This document shows positions 1 through 7,717 of a DNA stretch of 64,000 nt, piece by piece. Position 1 is the stretch's first letter. Every line of letters starts with the position of its first letter. Made by a program: the position numbers and the translations under genes. A model generated the notes under the pieces. It ran no database searches. It was not told the origin of the DNA and saw only the letters and a list, made by a program, of their open reading frames with translations. The stretch is from NCBI GenBank assembly GCA_017405115.1, contig JAFRBA010000043.1, forward strand, positions 8,831 to 72,830, written 5' to 3'. This DNA is from Kiritimatiellia bacterium (GTDB lineage: Bacteria; Verrucomicrobiota; Kiritimatiellia; RFP12; UBA1067).

Positions 1-1
1 G

Positions 2-277
2 CTACAGTTTGACACGAAGATTTTTTCTAAAGATGCAGTCCTCTCGACCTGCTATTGGTGCGCAGATAGAATCGTGTCTGATGTGACGGAGAAGGACGGG
101 AATATCGTTGTTTCATTGTGCGGGCGAAAAGGCTGTTCCATTGACGATGAGACCATTGACGAATTTAAAGCAATGGTGGTGCATAATCAATTGAGGCATC
201 AGCTAAAAGAAAAGTTTGCCGACATGGAGACTGCTATAATTGCGAAAGCATTTCGTCCAGTTTCGAGGGGTGAATGA
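2..277 (+). CDS. hxsD: His-Xaa-Ser system protein HxsD, 5' end missing
   Basis: The frame is open from base 2, so the true start lies left of the window; the GTG at 74 is internal. Visible residues begin LQFDTKIFSKDAVLSTCYW and continue CADRIVSDVTEKDG, then a strand-rich core and a C-terminal helix containing NQLRHQLKEKF and an AFRP end. The TCYW-x-x-DR segment, the size (over 90 residues visible) and the position directly before two radical SAM genes match HxsD, a small protein of unknown biochemical role found with the two radical SAM maturases of the His-Xaa-Ser peptide system. It overlaps the next gene by ATGA at 274-277, so the two are translationally coupled. The substrate gene hxsA is not downstream and would have to lie left of the window. 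Confidence 0.85.
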   Translation, partial: LQFDTKIFSKDAVLSTCYWCADRIVSDVTEKDGNIVVSLCGRKGCSIDDETIDEFKAMVVHNQLRHQLKEKFADMETAIIAKAFRPVSRGE

Positions 278-1713
278 TGTATTCAGCACTTCCATTTCGA
301 TTCGCAAGTTTTGATAATAGGGTTCTCGTCGTCAACTTCGTTGGCGATTATAAGATTCTGTCAGCAGAGGACTTCGGTTTGTTTTTGAGTGGCGGTCTGC
401 AGGAATCAAGCGAGACATTTCATGACTTGCAAGGGCTGCAAATAATTTCTTCTGGAGATGTCGAAACAGACATGGAAATCTTGGCTACGAGATACAGGTC
501 AAAAAAAGCATTTCTTGATGACTTCACCACACTCCATATGGTTGTTACGACGCTCCGGTGCAATCAGCAGTGCCGTTACTGTCATGCAACGGCAAAAAAA
601 GAGGACGATTCTACCTTGACGTATGACATGACCGTTGAGACCGCAACACAAACTGCAAAAACGATAATGCTATCACCGAGTCCAGTAATTAAGGTGGAGT
701 TTCAGGGCGGTGATTCGTCTTTAAATATGAAGGTGGTTAAGACTGTTGTAGAAGAGGTTGATCGGCTAAACATTGATGCAAAGAAAGACGTTGAGTTTGT
801 GTTATGCACAAACCTTCTATCTGTTAACAGCGAGGATATGGATTATCTTCGGTTACATAAATTCTGTGTTTCAATCTCGCTAGATGGTCCAAAGGATTTG
901 CATGATGCCAATCGTATAGATTGCGGAGATCAGGGAACGTATGACCGGGTGATTGCGAACCTCCCGAAAATGCGCGAATATGTAGGTTATGAAAATGTAG
1001 GTGCCTTGATGACCGCAACACGGAAAAGCCTGGGCAGATTCCCTGAGATTGTAGATGAATATGTGAGACAAGGTTTCGACCAGATTATTTTTCGTCCGCT
1101 TAACCCTTATGGTCGATGCATTACTAACTGGGATTCTCTTGGCTATACGATGGATGAGTATCTCTCCTCGTATAAAGAGGGACTTAAGTATATAATAGAC
1201 CTGAACAAACGTGGAGTTAGGATTACAGAGGGATACACACGATTGCTCATCAGTCGCATGCTAACGCCTTTCCCAACAGGATACGTTGATTTGCAGTCGC
1301 CAGCGGGGGCTGGTATTCTTGGGGTAATTTACGATTACGATGGCGGAATCTATGCCTGCGACGAGGGACGAATGCTTTCTGAAATGGGTGATGAGAGGTT
1401 GCATATAGGAGACGTACGAGATGATTACAACTCTGTTTTCAACGGAAGAAAGATTCGCGAGATTATTGGGGAGTCTCTTCTCGAGACTACACCGATGTGC
1501 GCCGATTGTGTATATCGGATGTGGTGTGGGGCAGATCCTGCGAGACACTATGCGACTCAGCATGATCTAATGGGGCATAAGGCAATTAGCGAGTTTTGTA
1601 AAAAGCACAAGGCCATGTTTGATTATTTGATCCGTCTGATAGAGAGCGATAAGGAAGCTCGAGATATACTATTTAGTTGGGTCGGAGGAAGGCTAGGAGG
1701 AGGTGTAGCATGA
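274..1713 (+). CDS. hxsB: His-Xaa-Ser system radical SAM maturase HxsB
   Basis: This 479-residue radical SAM protein has the 4Fe-4S cluster motif C96-N-Q-Q-C100-R-Y-C103 (CX3CX2C), the glycine-rich FQGGDSS strand that follows it, and a C-terminal cysteine region with CADCVYRMWCGADPARH and a later FCKKH that resembles a SPASM-type auxiliary cluster site. These features and the hxsD/hxsC neighbours identify HxsB, one of two maturases thought to modify His-Xaa-Ser repeat peptides. It starts on the first of two adjacent ATGs at 274 and overlaps hxsD by 4 bp; its own stop overlaps the hxsC start. Base composition is lower in GC than the rest of the window (many AT-rich codons), which suggests that the hxs genes arrived by transfer. 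The chemical modification is not deducible from sequence. Confidence 0.88.
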   Translation: MMYSALPFRFASFDNRVLVVNFVGDYKILSAEDFGLFLSGGLQESSETFHDLQGLQIISSGDVETDMEILATRYRSKKAFLDDFTTLHMVVTTLRCNQQCRYCHATAKKEDDSTLTYDMTVETATQTAKTIMLSPSPVIKVEFQGGDSSLNMKVVKTVVEEVDRLNIDAKKDVEFVLCTNLLSVNSEDMDYLRLHKFCVSISLDGPKDLHDANRIDCGDQGTYDRVIANLPKMREYVGYENVGALMTATRKSLGRFPEIVDEYVRQGFDQIIFRPLNPYGRCITNWDSLGYTMDEYLSSYKEGLKYIIDLNKRGVRITEGYTRLLISRMLTPFPTGYVDLQSPAGAGILGVIYDYDGGIYACDEGRMLSEMGDERLHIGDVRDDYNSVFNGRKIREIIGESLLETTPMCADCVYRMWCGADPARHYATQHDLMGHKAISEFCKKHKAMFDYLIRLIESDKEARDILFSWVGGRLGGGVA

Positions 1714-2855
1714 AACATGCTTTGATTCGCTGGAAGAACCTCCAATACGATAGGAAGGTTTTTGTTGTTCGACATGCACGATTTCAAATTCCTTCTGATG
1801 TGAGCTGGGAGGACAGCCTAGTCGTTATTGGCGAAGACGACTTAATTCATAGCGAATATCGCCATGTGTTGATGACCGAGAGAGTTAGGCAGAAGCGTTT
1901 GTTTTCAGGGACAGGTATTTCTGTTGAAGATTTGCCCAGCCTGGATGATGGGGACATTGTTAGCTATGAAAAGCGAAGCGACAGACTTGAGATTGTCTTT
2001 GAGATTAAATCAAAAACAAATTCATTGTACGTTACTAATGCGTGCAATTCTCATTGTCAGTTCTGCCCACAGCCTTCGACTTGCGATGACGGATCGCTGT
2101 ATGATGCGGCTATGGACGTTATAAGGCTTGTTGCCAATGCAGGTGATGTAGTGAATGTGACTGGTGGCGAGCCTACGCTTTTGCGGTCGAGGATGTTGTC
2201 TTTACTTGAGCATGCCGCCAAAAAGTGGCCGACTACGAAGTTGTGTGTGCTAACTAATGGAAGGTTGTTTAAGGACTCTTCGTATGTCGAAGATATATTC
2301 AAGTTTCGTTCTACCGAGACCATTAGCTTCGGGATACCCTTGTATGCCGATTCTGCTGTGGTGCATGACACTGTTGTTGGGGTGGCTGGAGCCTATTCAC
2401 AAACTATCAATGGCTTATATAATTTAGCATGTAGGAAAGCCGAGATAGAAGTCCGATTTGTGGTTTCAAAGTTAAGCTACAAACGGCTTCCCAAATTAGT
2501 TGAGTTTATTGGACGCAATCTGCCATTCATCAATAGGATTGCCGTGATGGGTTTGGAACCAACAGGCTATTGTAGAGAGAGATGGATGGATTTTTGGATA
2601 GATCCTGAAGAAACTGCAGAGGAGCTTGTCGCGGCAGCTTCAATAGCGAACAATTACAACATAACTCTTTGGCTATATAATATGCAATTATGTTGCCTCC
2701 CCACAACTCTTCACAACATTGCGTGCGTATCTATATCGGAGTGGAAGCGAGTGTATGCCAATGAATGCAACGCATGTAGTATGAGGAAATCATGCGGAGG
2801 ATTCTTTGCCAGCCAAAACGAAAAAAAGTTTCTACCGAGGCGGTTTAATGCGTAA
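1710..2855 (+). CDS. hxsC: His-Xaa-Ser system radical SAM maturase HxsC
   Basis: This is a 381-residue protein with a radical SAM motif at C112-N-S-H-C116-Q-F-C119 followed by PQPS, and the SAM-binding VTGGEPT strand. The C-terminus has a Cys cluster (ECNACSMRKSCGGFF) for a possible extra Fe-S site. An in-frame start at 1677 would add 11 residues, but the ATG at 1710 is preferred: it follows AGGAGG at 1697-1702 with 7 nt spacing and forms an ATGA overlap with the hxsB stop. HxsC pairs with HxsB in the His-Xaa-Ser system; how the two share the work is not known to me. Like hxsB it is AT-rich for this genome. No hxsA-like gene with HxS repeats follows. Confidence 0.87.
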   Translation: MKHALIRWKNLQYDRKVFVVRHARFQIPSDVSWEDSLVVIGEDDLIHSEYRHVLMTERVRQKRLFSGTGISVEDLPSLDDGDIVSYEKRSDRLEIVFEIKSKTNSLYVTNACNSHCQFCPQPSTCDDGSLYDAAMDVIRLVANAGDVVNVTGGEPTLLRSRMLSLLEHAAKKWPTTKLCVLTNGRLFKDSSYVEDIFKFRSTETISFGIPLYADSAVVHDTVVGVAGAYSQTINGLYNLACRKAEIEVRFVVSKLSYKRLPKLVEFIGRNLPFINRIAVMGLEPTGYCRERWMDFWIDPEETAEELVAAASIANNYNITLWLYNMQLCCLPTTLHNIACVSISEWKRVYANECNACSMRKSCGGFFASQNEKKFLPRRFNA

Positions 2856-2911
2856 GGGTACTTCTAGACGTTTCTAAGGGTGTCGGATCAAAAGACTTGG
2901 AGAGACATTCT

Positions 2912-5182
2912 ATGGGGTTTCGATTTTACAGGCGAATCAACATTGCTCCGGGGTTGTCAATAAATCTTGGCAAGAAAGGCGCTAGTGTCTCTGTTGGCCC
3001 GAGAGGCGCGAAAATGACATTCGGGCCGAATGGCACTCGCACAAGTGTCGGTATTCCAGGCACGGGAATACGTTATGAAAAGAGGTATGGCAAAATGACG
3101 CAAGGTGGAGGTGGAGACTGGAACGGCAAGTCGGTGATTGCAGCAATTGCTGCGGGGCTGGCATTGGTGGCCGTCCTTGCGTATCAATTTTCGCGAGTTG
3201 ATCGTCACAATCCCGCGCCAGTATTTGTCATGTTTGCGTCAGGGATTGGTTCGTTGTTTTTCTGGATGTTATATTTCATTTTAGGCAACGGCAGGGCTGC
3301 CGCGCAGGCAGGTAGCACGACCAACCCATACACGCGCATGCAGATGTCATCGCCTCGGTACAATTCATATCTTAGCGATTTAGCTTCGGCCTCGCAGGCG
3401 CTTTACAACTTTTGCAGGGAGGTTAATCGTAGCACTCGATGCAGGAACCAATTGAAGGCATTGCCGGGCCTGGAGGCAGTAGATAGCGGTGACAATCCGT
3501 TTAGCATAAACAAAAGACTGGCCGCCATTGTCTATTGCGATTTGCGGTCATGCTTTCGAAAGCTAGGATATGACGAGGGGAGATTGAGCGGTCTCACAGG
3601 TGTTGGCTATGCGATGATTATACTGCTGCTAATTAACAGGGACTTTGACCTCGGACGTTTTCGCGACGTTCAGCAAAGAGGAAAACTTTTGTCAATTGTG
3701 AGCGACTTGAAAAGGACTGCGACGCTTGAGGTGAACATTCAAGATCACGAGGACGAATTTAGATTTGCCTTGATTTTCGGTGCGTTAAATCATGAGCCGG
3801 AACTTGTGCAACGATTTGCCACACATCTATACAGATGGGCATCGCTAATTGCAAAGGCGGACGGGACTGTTACGCAAGCGGAGAGTGCGGCATTGGAAGC
3901 CATTATGAAAATGAATATTGACGGAACATGCAATGGTAATGTCAGGGTGACAGAACGTGGCTCGAATCCAAAAGGCGGAAGCGTGAATGGTATGGACAAT
4001 GATCTTTTCGCAGACCCTGCGGAGGAAGAAAGTCCAACGCGAGGCCATCTTGTCGACGACGGGCCATATTCACAGGATTTACGGCGAGCCATTGAGTGTA
4101 TAATTCAAACCCGCAAGGCGTCAACTTCCCATTTCCAGCGCCATCTCGGTTGGGGTTACAATCATTCTGCAAAGATACTTGACATGCTCACTGAGCGCGG
4201 CGTCGTAAACGTCCAGAACGGCATGGAGCCACGGAAAATCCTCTTGAGCAATGACCAGCTGGAGGCAATGATGAATGAATTTGGAACAGTTGAAGATATG
4301 GGAGATGCAGGATCTAACCATAATTCCTCTGCTGGTCAGGAACGTTCACGGAAGGATTATGATGGCGGATTGGATTCCGTGATGAACAGGCTTGATGGGT
4401 TGATAGGTCTGGAGCAGGTCAAAAATGAAGTCAGGCAGCTTACGAGTTTTATCGAGATCCAACGCAAGAGAAAAGCGCGAGGCATGAAGGTCGCGCCTGT
4501 AACATATCATTGTGTTTTCACAGGAAACCCCGGCACAGGCAAAACGACTGTCGCACGAATCCTAGCAGATATCTTCCGCGAACTTGGCGTTGTGAAGAAA
4601 GGACATTTAGTAGAGACGGACAGGTCAGGGCTTGTCGCGGAGTATGTTGGGCAGACGGCAGTCAAGACAAACAAGGTCATAGATACGGCGCTTGACGGAG
4701 TCCTCTTTATTGACGAGGCCTATACGCTTATTCAAGGTGGAGACCGCGATTATGGCGGCGAGGCTATTGCGACATTGCTGAAACGCATGGAGGACGACAG
4801 AGACCGACTCGTTGTCGTTCTTGCGGGCTACACCAACGAGATGAAGCAGTTTATCAACTCAAATCCCGGATTGCAATCAAGGTTCAGCAGGTACATTGAG
4901 TTCCCCGACTACACAGCGACGGAACTCGCAAAGATCTTCATGATTAACGCAGAAAAGAACCAATACACCTGCGACAAGGACGTTAAAGCATCGATTGTCA
5001 ATGTAATGGAGATGGCCGTGCAGAACAAAGATAAGAATTTTGGGAATGCGCGGTATGTGAGAAATTTGTTTGAAAAGGCGATTCAGAGGCAAGCTGTGCG
5101 GTTGTCAACTGTGGCGCCCATTACGACAGAGATGCTGTCTGAATTGACATTACACGATCTCGGCTTTGCGTATGAAAACTAA
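2912..5182 (+). CDS. DUF4236 / TerB-like / CbxX-type AAA ATPase fusion protein
   Basis: This 756-residue multidomain protein starts with a DUF4236-type beta segment (FRFYRRINIAPGLSINLGKK, then GPRGAKMTFGPNGTR), followed by two hydrophobic membrane segments near residues 75-95 and 105-125. A helical TerB-like stretch (YRWASLIAKADGTVTQAE) follows, then a winged-helix segment similar to FtsK gamma (HFQRHLGWGYNHSAKILDML), and finally a CbxX/CfxQ-type AAA module with Walker A GNPGTGKTT at 538-546 and Walker B VLFIDEAY near 597-604. An in-frame TTG at 2897 is possible, but ATG 2912 has GGAGA 8 nt upstream. The membrane segments suggest an ATPase tethered at the inner membrane; its substrate is unknown. 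It is 56 bp after hxsC and 22 bp before the next gene, so it may be co-transcribed with both sides. Confidence 0.8.
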   Translation: MGFRFYRRINIAPGLSINLGKKGASVSVGPRGAKMTFGPNGTRTSVGIPGTGIRYEKRYGKMTQGGGGDWNGKSVIAAIAAGLALVAVLAYQFSRVDRHNPAPVFVMFASGIGSLFFWMLYFILGNGRAAAQAGSTTNPYTRMQMSSPRYNSYLSDLASASQALYNFCREVNRSTRCRNQLKALPGLEAVDSGDNPFSINKRLAAIVYCDLRSCFRKLGYDEGRLSGLTGVGYAMIILLLINRDFDLGRFRDVQQRGKLLSIVSDLKRTATLEVNIQDHEDEFRFALIFGALNHEPELVQRFATHLYRWASLIAKADGTVTQAESAALEAIMKMNIDGTCNGNVRVTERGSNPKGGSVNGMDNDLFADPAEEESPTRGHLVDDGPYSQDLRRAIECIIQTRKASTSHFQRHLGWGYNHSAKILDMLTERGVVNVQNGMEPRKILLSNDQLEAMMNEFGTVEDMGDAGSNHNSSAGQERSRKDYDGGLDSVMNRLDGLIGLEQVKNEVRQLTSFIEIQRKRKARGMKVAPVTYHCVFTGNPGTGKTTVARILADIFRELGVVKKGHLVETDRSGLVAEYVGQTAVKTNKVIDTALDGVLFIDEAYTLIQGGDRDYGGEAIATLLKRMEDDRDRLVVVLAGYTNEMKQFINSNPGLQSRFSRYIEFPDYTATELAKIFMINAEKNQYTCDKDVKASIVNVMEMAVQNKDKNFGNARYVRNLFEKAIQRQAVRLSTVAPITTEMLSELTLHDLGFAYEN

Positions 5183-5204
5183 CCAACGAAAAGGAGAAAC
5201 AATA

Positions 5205-5747
5205 ATGAAGAAGATGCTGATGATGGCAGCGGTCTGCCTTATGGCCGCAATGACATTCGCTGCGCAGTGCGCGGCGACGACAAAGAAGGGAACGCAGTGC
5301 AAACGCCAGGCATCGCCCGGCAGTCAATACTGCTGGCAACACGGCGGCACGACTAAGGCCGAGCGGGCGTCAGGCGAAGCGGCTCCCGTACAGACGCGGC
5401 GCGCGAAGCGCGGCGGCGAGGATGCGGGCGCGGCTGTCGCTCCGGCGGCAGATGGCCGCTGCCAGGCGACGACCAAGGCCGGCGCGCAGTGCACGCGCAA
5501 GGCGCAGGCTGGTCGCAAGTACTGTTTCCAGCACGCCGGGTCTGCCGCCGGTGTTGATGCCGAAGCGGCCCCCGCGCCGATTCGTGGACGCAAGGCTAAG
5601 GCGGCTGGAGAAGAGGCGTCAAGCAAGCAACCCGTAGCGGCAGAATCTGCGTCCGGCGGAACGTGTGCCGCGACGACTAAGGACGGATCGCCATGCAAGC
5701 GCAAAGCAAAGCCCGGTTCCAAGTTCTGCTGGCAGCATGACAAGTAA
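5205..5747 (+). CDS. Secreted protein with three C-x-ATTK-x-G...CxRxA...CxQH repeats
   Basis: The start at 5205 follows AAAGGAGAAACAATA and gives a clear signal peptide (MKKMLMMAAVCLMAAMTFA). The mature 160 residues hold three copies of a short motif, C-x-ATTK-x-G-x2-C-x-R-x-A-x2-G-x2-(Y/F)C-x-QH, near residues 22-46, 86-110 and 153-178, separated by Ala/Arg-rich linkers. Each copy has three Cys and one His in fixed spacing, which suggests a small metal-binding (treble-clef-like) or disulfide-stabilised unit, as in DUF5763-type proteins. Function is unknown. It lies 22 bp after the AAA gene and immediately before a secreted-type nuclease, so all three may form one operon. An upstream in-frame start at 5166 would bury the signal peptide and is rejected. 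Confidence 0.75.
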   Translation: MKKMLMMAAVCLMAAMTFAAQCAATTKKGTQCKRQASPGSQYCWQHGGTTKAERASGEAAPVQTRRAKRGGEDAGAAVAPAADGRCQATTKAGAQCTRKAQAGRKYCFQHAGSAAGVDAEAAPAPIRGRKAKAAGEEASSKQPVAAESASGGTCAATTKDGSPCKRKAKPGSKFCWQHDK

Positions 5748-5771
5748 CATGGCATGAGGTGGCGGCGTTCC

Positions 5772-6659
5772 ATGTCGGGCTTGAAGCGAGTTCTTCTAAT
5801 CCTGCTTCTTGCGCTGGTTGCAGTTGGCTACCAGTATGTCAGGTCGCGGTCGTTCCGGCGGCAGTGCGACAGGATGATGCGGGAGTGGCGCGGCAGCATC
5901 TCCGCTGTCCGCGCTGCGCCTCCCGCAAAGTCGAGTAGCGGAAAGTGGGACAACCTAGAGCTTGGAGTGCCGGGGAAGTGCGACCAGGTTGTGGAGCGCG
6001 AGGGGTATGCTCTCGGTTATGTTGACGAGTGGGAGCAGGCAGCATGGGTAGCGTACCGACTCACTAAGGACGAGGTCATGTCACGTAAGGCAAGTCGCAT
6101 GGATGCGTTTATGTCCGACCCTGAAATAAAGACGCAGTCTGCCTCTCCGGAAGACTATCGGGGCAGTGGTTATGACAGAGGCCACATTGCGCCTGCAGGG
6201 GACATGCACTGGTCAGACAAGACCATGTTAGAGTCATTTTACATGAGCAACATGTCGCCACAAGAGCCGTCGTTTAACCGTGGCATATGGTCGAAGCTGG
6301 AGCAGGCGGTGCGACGCTTCGCGTACAGCGAGGGAAATGTGTTCGTTGTGACAGGGCCGATTGTAACCGAGGACGATACTAAGACTATTGGATTCAGCAA
6401 GGTTCGCGTTCCGGGATTCTACTACAAGGTTGTCTACGACGAGACGCCGCCGGAAAAGATGATAGCGTTTATTCTTCCCAACAAGGGGTCTAAGAAGCCG
6501 CTCGACAGTTTTGTGGTGAGCGTTGACGACGTTGAGGAGGCGACGGGGCTGGACTTCTTCAGCAACCTGTCGCCAGAGAAACAGGCCGAGCTTGAGTCGC
6601 GTTCCAATCCGGATGCCTGGACTTGGCGCGATTCACGTAGAGGAGCCGGACGATTGTGA
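5772..6659 (+). CDS. Membrane-anchored DNA/RNA non-specific endonuclease
   Basis: The protein has about 295 residues. An N-terminal hydrophobic segment (LKRVLLILLLALVAVGYQYV) anchors or exports it. The core carries the NUC/EndoG family signature YDRGHIAPAGDM with the catalytic His in DRGH, followed by FYMSNMSPQEPSFNRGIWSK, which supplies the Asn of the Mg2+ site. Family enzymes cleave DNA and RNA without sequence preference, usually outside the cytoplasm. Two starts are possible: ATG 5754, with no clear ribosome site, and ATG 5772, with GAGGTGG about 9 nt upstream; the second is chosen. It follows the Cys/His-repeat protein by only a few bases and overlaps the next small gene (GTGA at 6656). 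A nutrient-scavenging or DNA-uptake-related nuclease is plausible; an immunity protein is not evident. Confidence 0.85.
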   Translation: MSGLKRVLLILLLALVAVGYQYVRSRSFRRQCDRMMREWRGSISAVRAAPPAKSSSGKWDNLELGVPGKCDQVVEREGYALGYVDEWEQAAWVAYRLTKDEVMSRKASRMDAFMSDPEIKTQSASPEDYRGSGYDRGHIAPAGDMHWSDKTMLESFYMSNMSPQEPSFNRGIWSKLEQAVRRFAYSEGNVFVVTGPIVTEDDTKTIGFSKVRVPGFYYKVVYDETPPEKMIAFILPNKGSKKPLDSFVVSVDDVEEATGLDFFSNLSPEKQAELESRSNPDAWTWRDSRRGAGRL

Positions 6660-6889
6660 GAGGAAGCTTTACGACAATGGCGATGCCGCAGAGAGACGCG
6701 AAGATTGAGGCGATCAAGCGACTAGACTTGTGCGGACGCTTGCGCGCCCTTCGGGTTCGCCGTTGGCGAATCTCCCCTCCGAAGCGTAGCTTCTACGGCG
6801 CATCTCTTGAGTATGCCGTCGAGCACAACGACGAAGCCGAGGCCGACCGCCTCCGCGCCGAACTGCGTAAGCTGACGGAAGAGATTTAA
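6656..6889 (+). CDS. Small hypothetical protein carrying a palindromic insert
   Basis: This short frame (77 residues from GTG 6656, or 70 from ATG 6677) overlaps the nuclease stop. The ends look like normal soluble protein: RDAKIEAIKRLDLCGRLRAL and a C-terminal charged helix EADRLRAELRKLTEEI. Between them lies an atypical Arg-rich stretch (RVRRWRISPPKRSFYG) encoded by a cluster of short perfect palindromes (see the repeat entry). I read this as a small helical gene, perhaps phage-like, interrupted in frame by a repeat element. The function is unknown and expression is uncertain. A ribosome-site-like GAGGAG lies about 10 nt before the GTG. Confidence 0.45.
   Translation: MRGSFTTMAMPQRDAKIEAIKRLDLCGRLRALRVRRWRISPPKRSFYGASLEYAVEHNDEAEADRLRAELRKLTEEI
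6743..6799. repeat. In-frame cluster of short palindromes
   Basis: Within about 57 bp there are several hairpin-forming palindromes: TCGCCGTTGGCGA (6757-6769), GAAGCGTAGCTTC (6781-6793), overlapping CGTAGCTTCTACG (6785-6797), and GCCCTTCGGGT around 6746-6756. The last two GAAGC/CGTAG hairpins are mutually exclusive. The block reads through in frame inside a small gene and encodes an Arg-rich segment unlike its surroundings, which suggests a REP- or RPE-like element inserted into a coding sequence. Confidence 0.6.
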
Positions 6890-6901
6890 GGGAGAAACGA
6901 A

Positions 6902-7042
6902 ATGCAGGCGATAGACGAGGCAAAAGCGCATTGCCGGTTCGTCGGCGATGGCGGCGGTTCTGCGGGACGCCTCGCCCCACCGCAGTCTGCTGCGCAAGTG
7001 TTCAGAATATTCTGGATTTTAGGTCTGACCATTTTTCCATAA
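6902..7042 (+). CDS. Possible 46-residue ORF
   Basis: ATG 6902 has GGGAGAAACGA just upstream and opens a 46-codon frame (starting MQAIDEAKAHCRFVGDGGG, ending IFWILGLTIFP). The last third runs through the left arm and loop of an inverted repeat, so the frame may be a truncated gene rather than an intact one. There is no recognisable domain; it is listed because of its ribosome site and its position in the + strand run. Confidence 0.25.
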   Translation: MQAIDEAKAHCRFVGDGGGSAGRLAPPQSAAQVFRIFWILGLTIFP

Positions 7043-7054
7043 TTTTCTGAACAC
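7001..7054. repeat. Inverted repeat GTGTTCAGAA/TTCTGAACAC
   Basis: A 10-bp arm (GTGTTCAGAA near 7001) is matched by its reverse complement TTCTGAACAC near 7045-7054, with an AT-rich loop of roughly 35 bases. It lies in the gap before the secreted protein at 7086. It could be a regulatory hairpin, a terminator-like fold or the trace of a small mobile element; there is no downstream T-run. Confidence 0.5.
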
Positions 7055-7085
7055 TGTTGGCGACAAACACAAAGGAGATACGAAC

Positions 7086-7583
7086 ATGAAGAAGATGATG
7101 GTTGCCGTTTGTGCAATGGTTGCCGCGTTCGCGTGGGTAGCGGACGGCGCCATGCGTTCGCCCAGGTTCCTGGGGTTCGCGCTGGGAGACAAGGTCGACG
7201 CGGCAGTGTGCAAGGCGCGCGGGCTATCCGCGCCGGAGAAGGTCGTGGTCGACGAGAAGGGCACGACGTACTACTGCTGCAAAAGCGCCGCGCCGACGAA
7301 CGGATATGATGAGGTGGGGCTCGTGCTGTCTTTCAGAGGCAAGGTAATCAGAATAACGGGCATTCTGAATGTCAGCGGCGAGGCCGAGTACGAGCGCAAG
7401 AGGCAGGAGCTTACCGCGAAGTACAGGGCGGAATTTGCCGCGTACGAATGCGATAGGAACATAGGTAGGAAGGAATTCACGATCGAATACGACGATAAGC
7501 ACAAGTGCGCCGAAGTCGTACTCGCCTACATATTGACCAGCGATCCTGCCTCCCGAGCCTACGGCATCTACGCCGGCCGGTGA
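7086..7583 (+). CDS. Secreted protein of unknown function
   Basis: This 165-residue protein has a convincing signal peptide (MKKMMVAVCAMVAAFAWVADG, cleavage after ADG or GA). The start is supported by AAAGGAG about 8 nt upstream (7071-7077). The mature part resembles a small alpha/beta domain (FLGFALGDKVDAAVCKARGL...YYCCKSAAPTNGYDEVGL), with the pattern of proteins that compare a stored parameter to a hydrophobic pocket, but I do not recognise a family. Cys residues (Y-C-C-K, ECD, HKC) could form disulfides. A hairpin with a T-run follows at 7600-7628 and the next gene is on the opposite strand, so this ends the transcription unit. Confidence 0.65.
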   Translation: MKKMMVAVCAMVAAFAWVADGAMRSPRFLGFALGDKVDAAVCKARGLSAPEKVVVDEKGTTYYCCKSAAPTNGYDEVGLVLSFRGKVIRITGILNVSGEAEYERKRQELTAKYRAEFAAYECDRNIGRKEFTIEYDDKHKCAEVVLAYILTSDPASRAYGIYAGR

Positions 7584-7599
7584 GCTGCGATTAGCCTGA

Positions 7600-7628
7600 C
7601 GGGGTCAGTCCCCGCGAAAAGCGTTTTT
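7600..7628 (+). terminator. Possible intrinsic terminator
   Basis: The stem CGGGG-TCAGT-CCCCG (7600-7614) is followed by CGC-GAAAA-GCG and TTTTT (7624-7628). It lies between convergent genes at 7583 and 7718. A 22-bp stretch of it (7602-7623) is nearly repeated at 36251-36272, so it may also be part of a dispersed element. Confidence 0.5.
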
Positions 7629-7717
7629 GAGAAGCAAAAATTACAAAATAAAACGAAGTAAGTCCCAAGATTTTCATCGCGCAAGATGGACATGGGAAGG
7701 CGTTCCTCTCGGAGCGG

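Noticed and set aside
2856..5182. AAA gene as the missing His-Xaa-Ser substrate or part of the hxs system
   Set aside because: It has no HxS repeats; its domains are DUF4236, TerB-like and CbxX-type AAA. Proximity alone is not enough.
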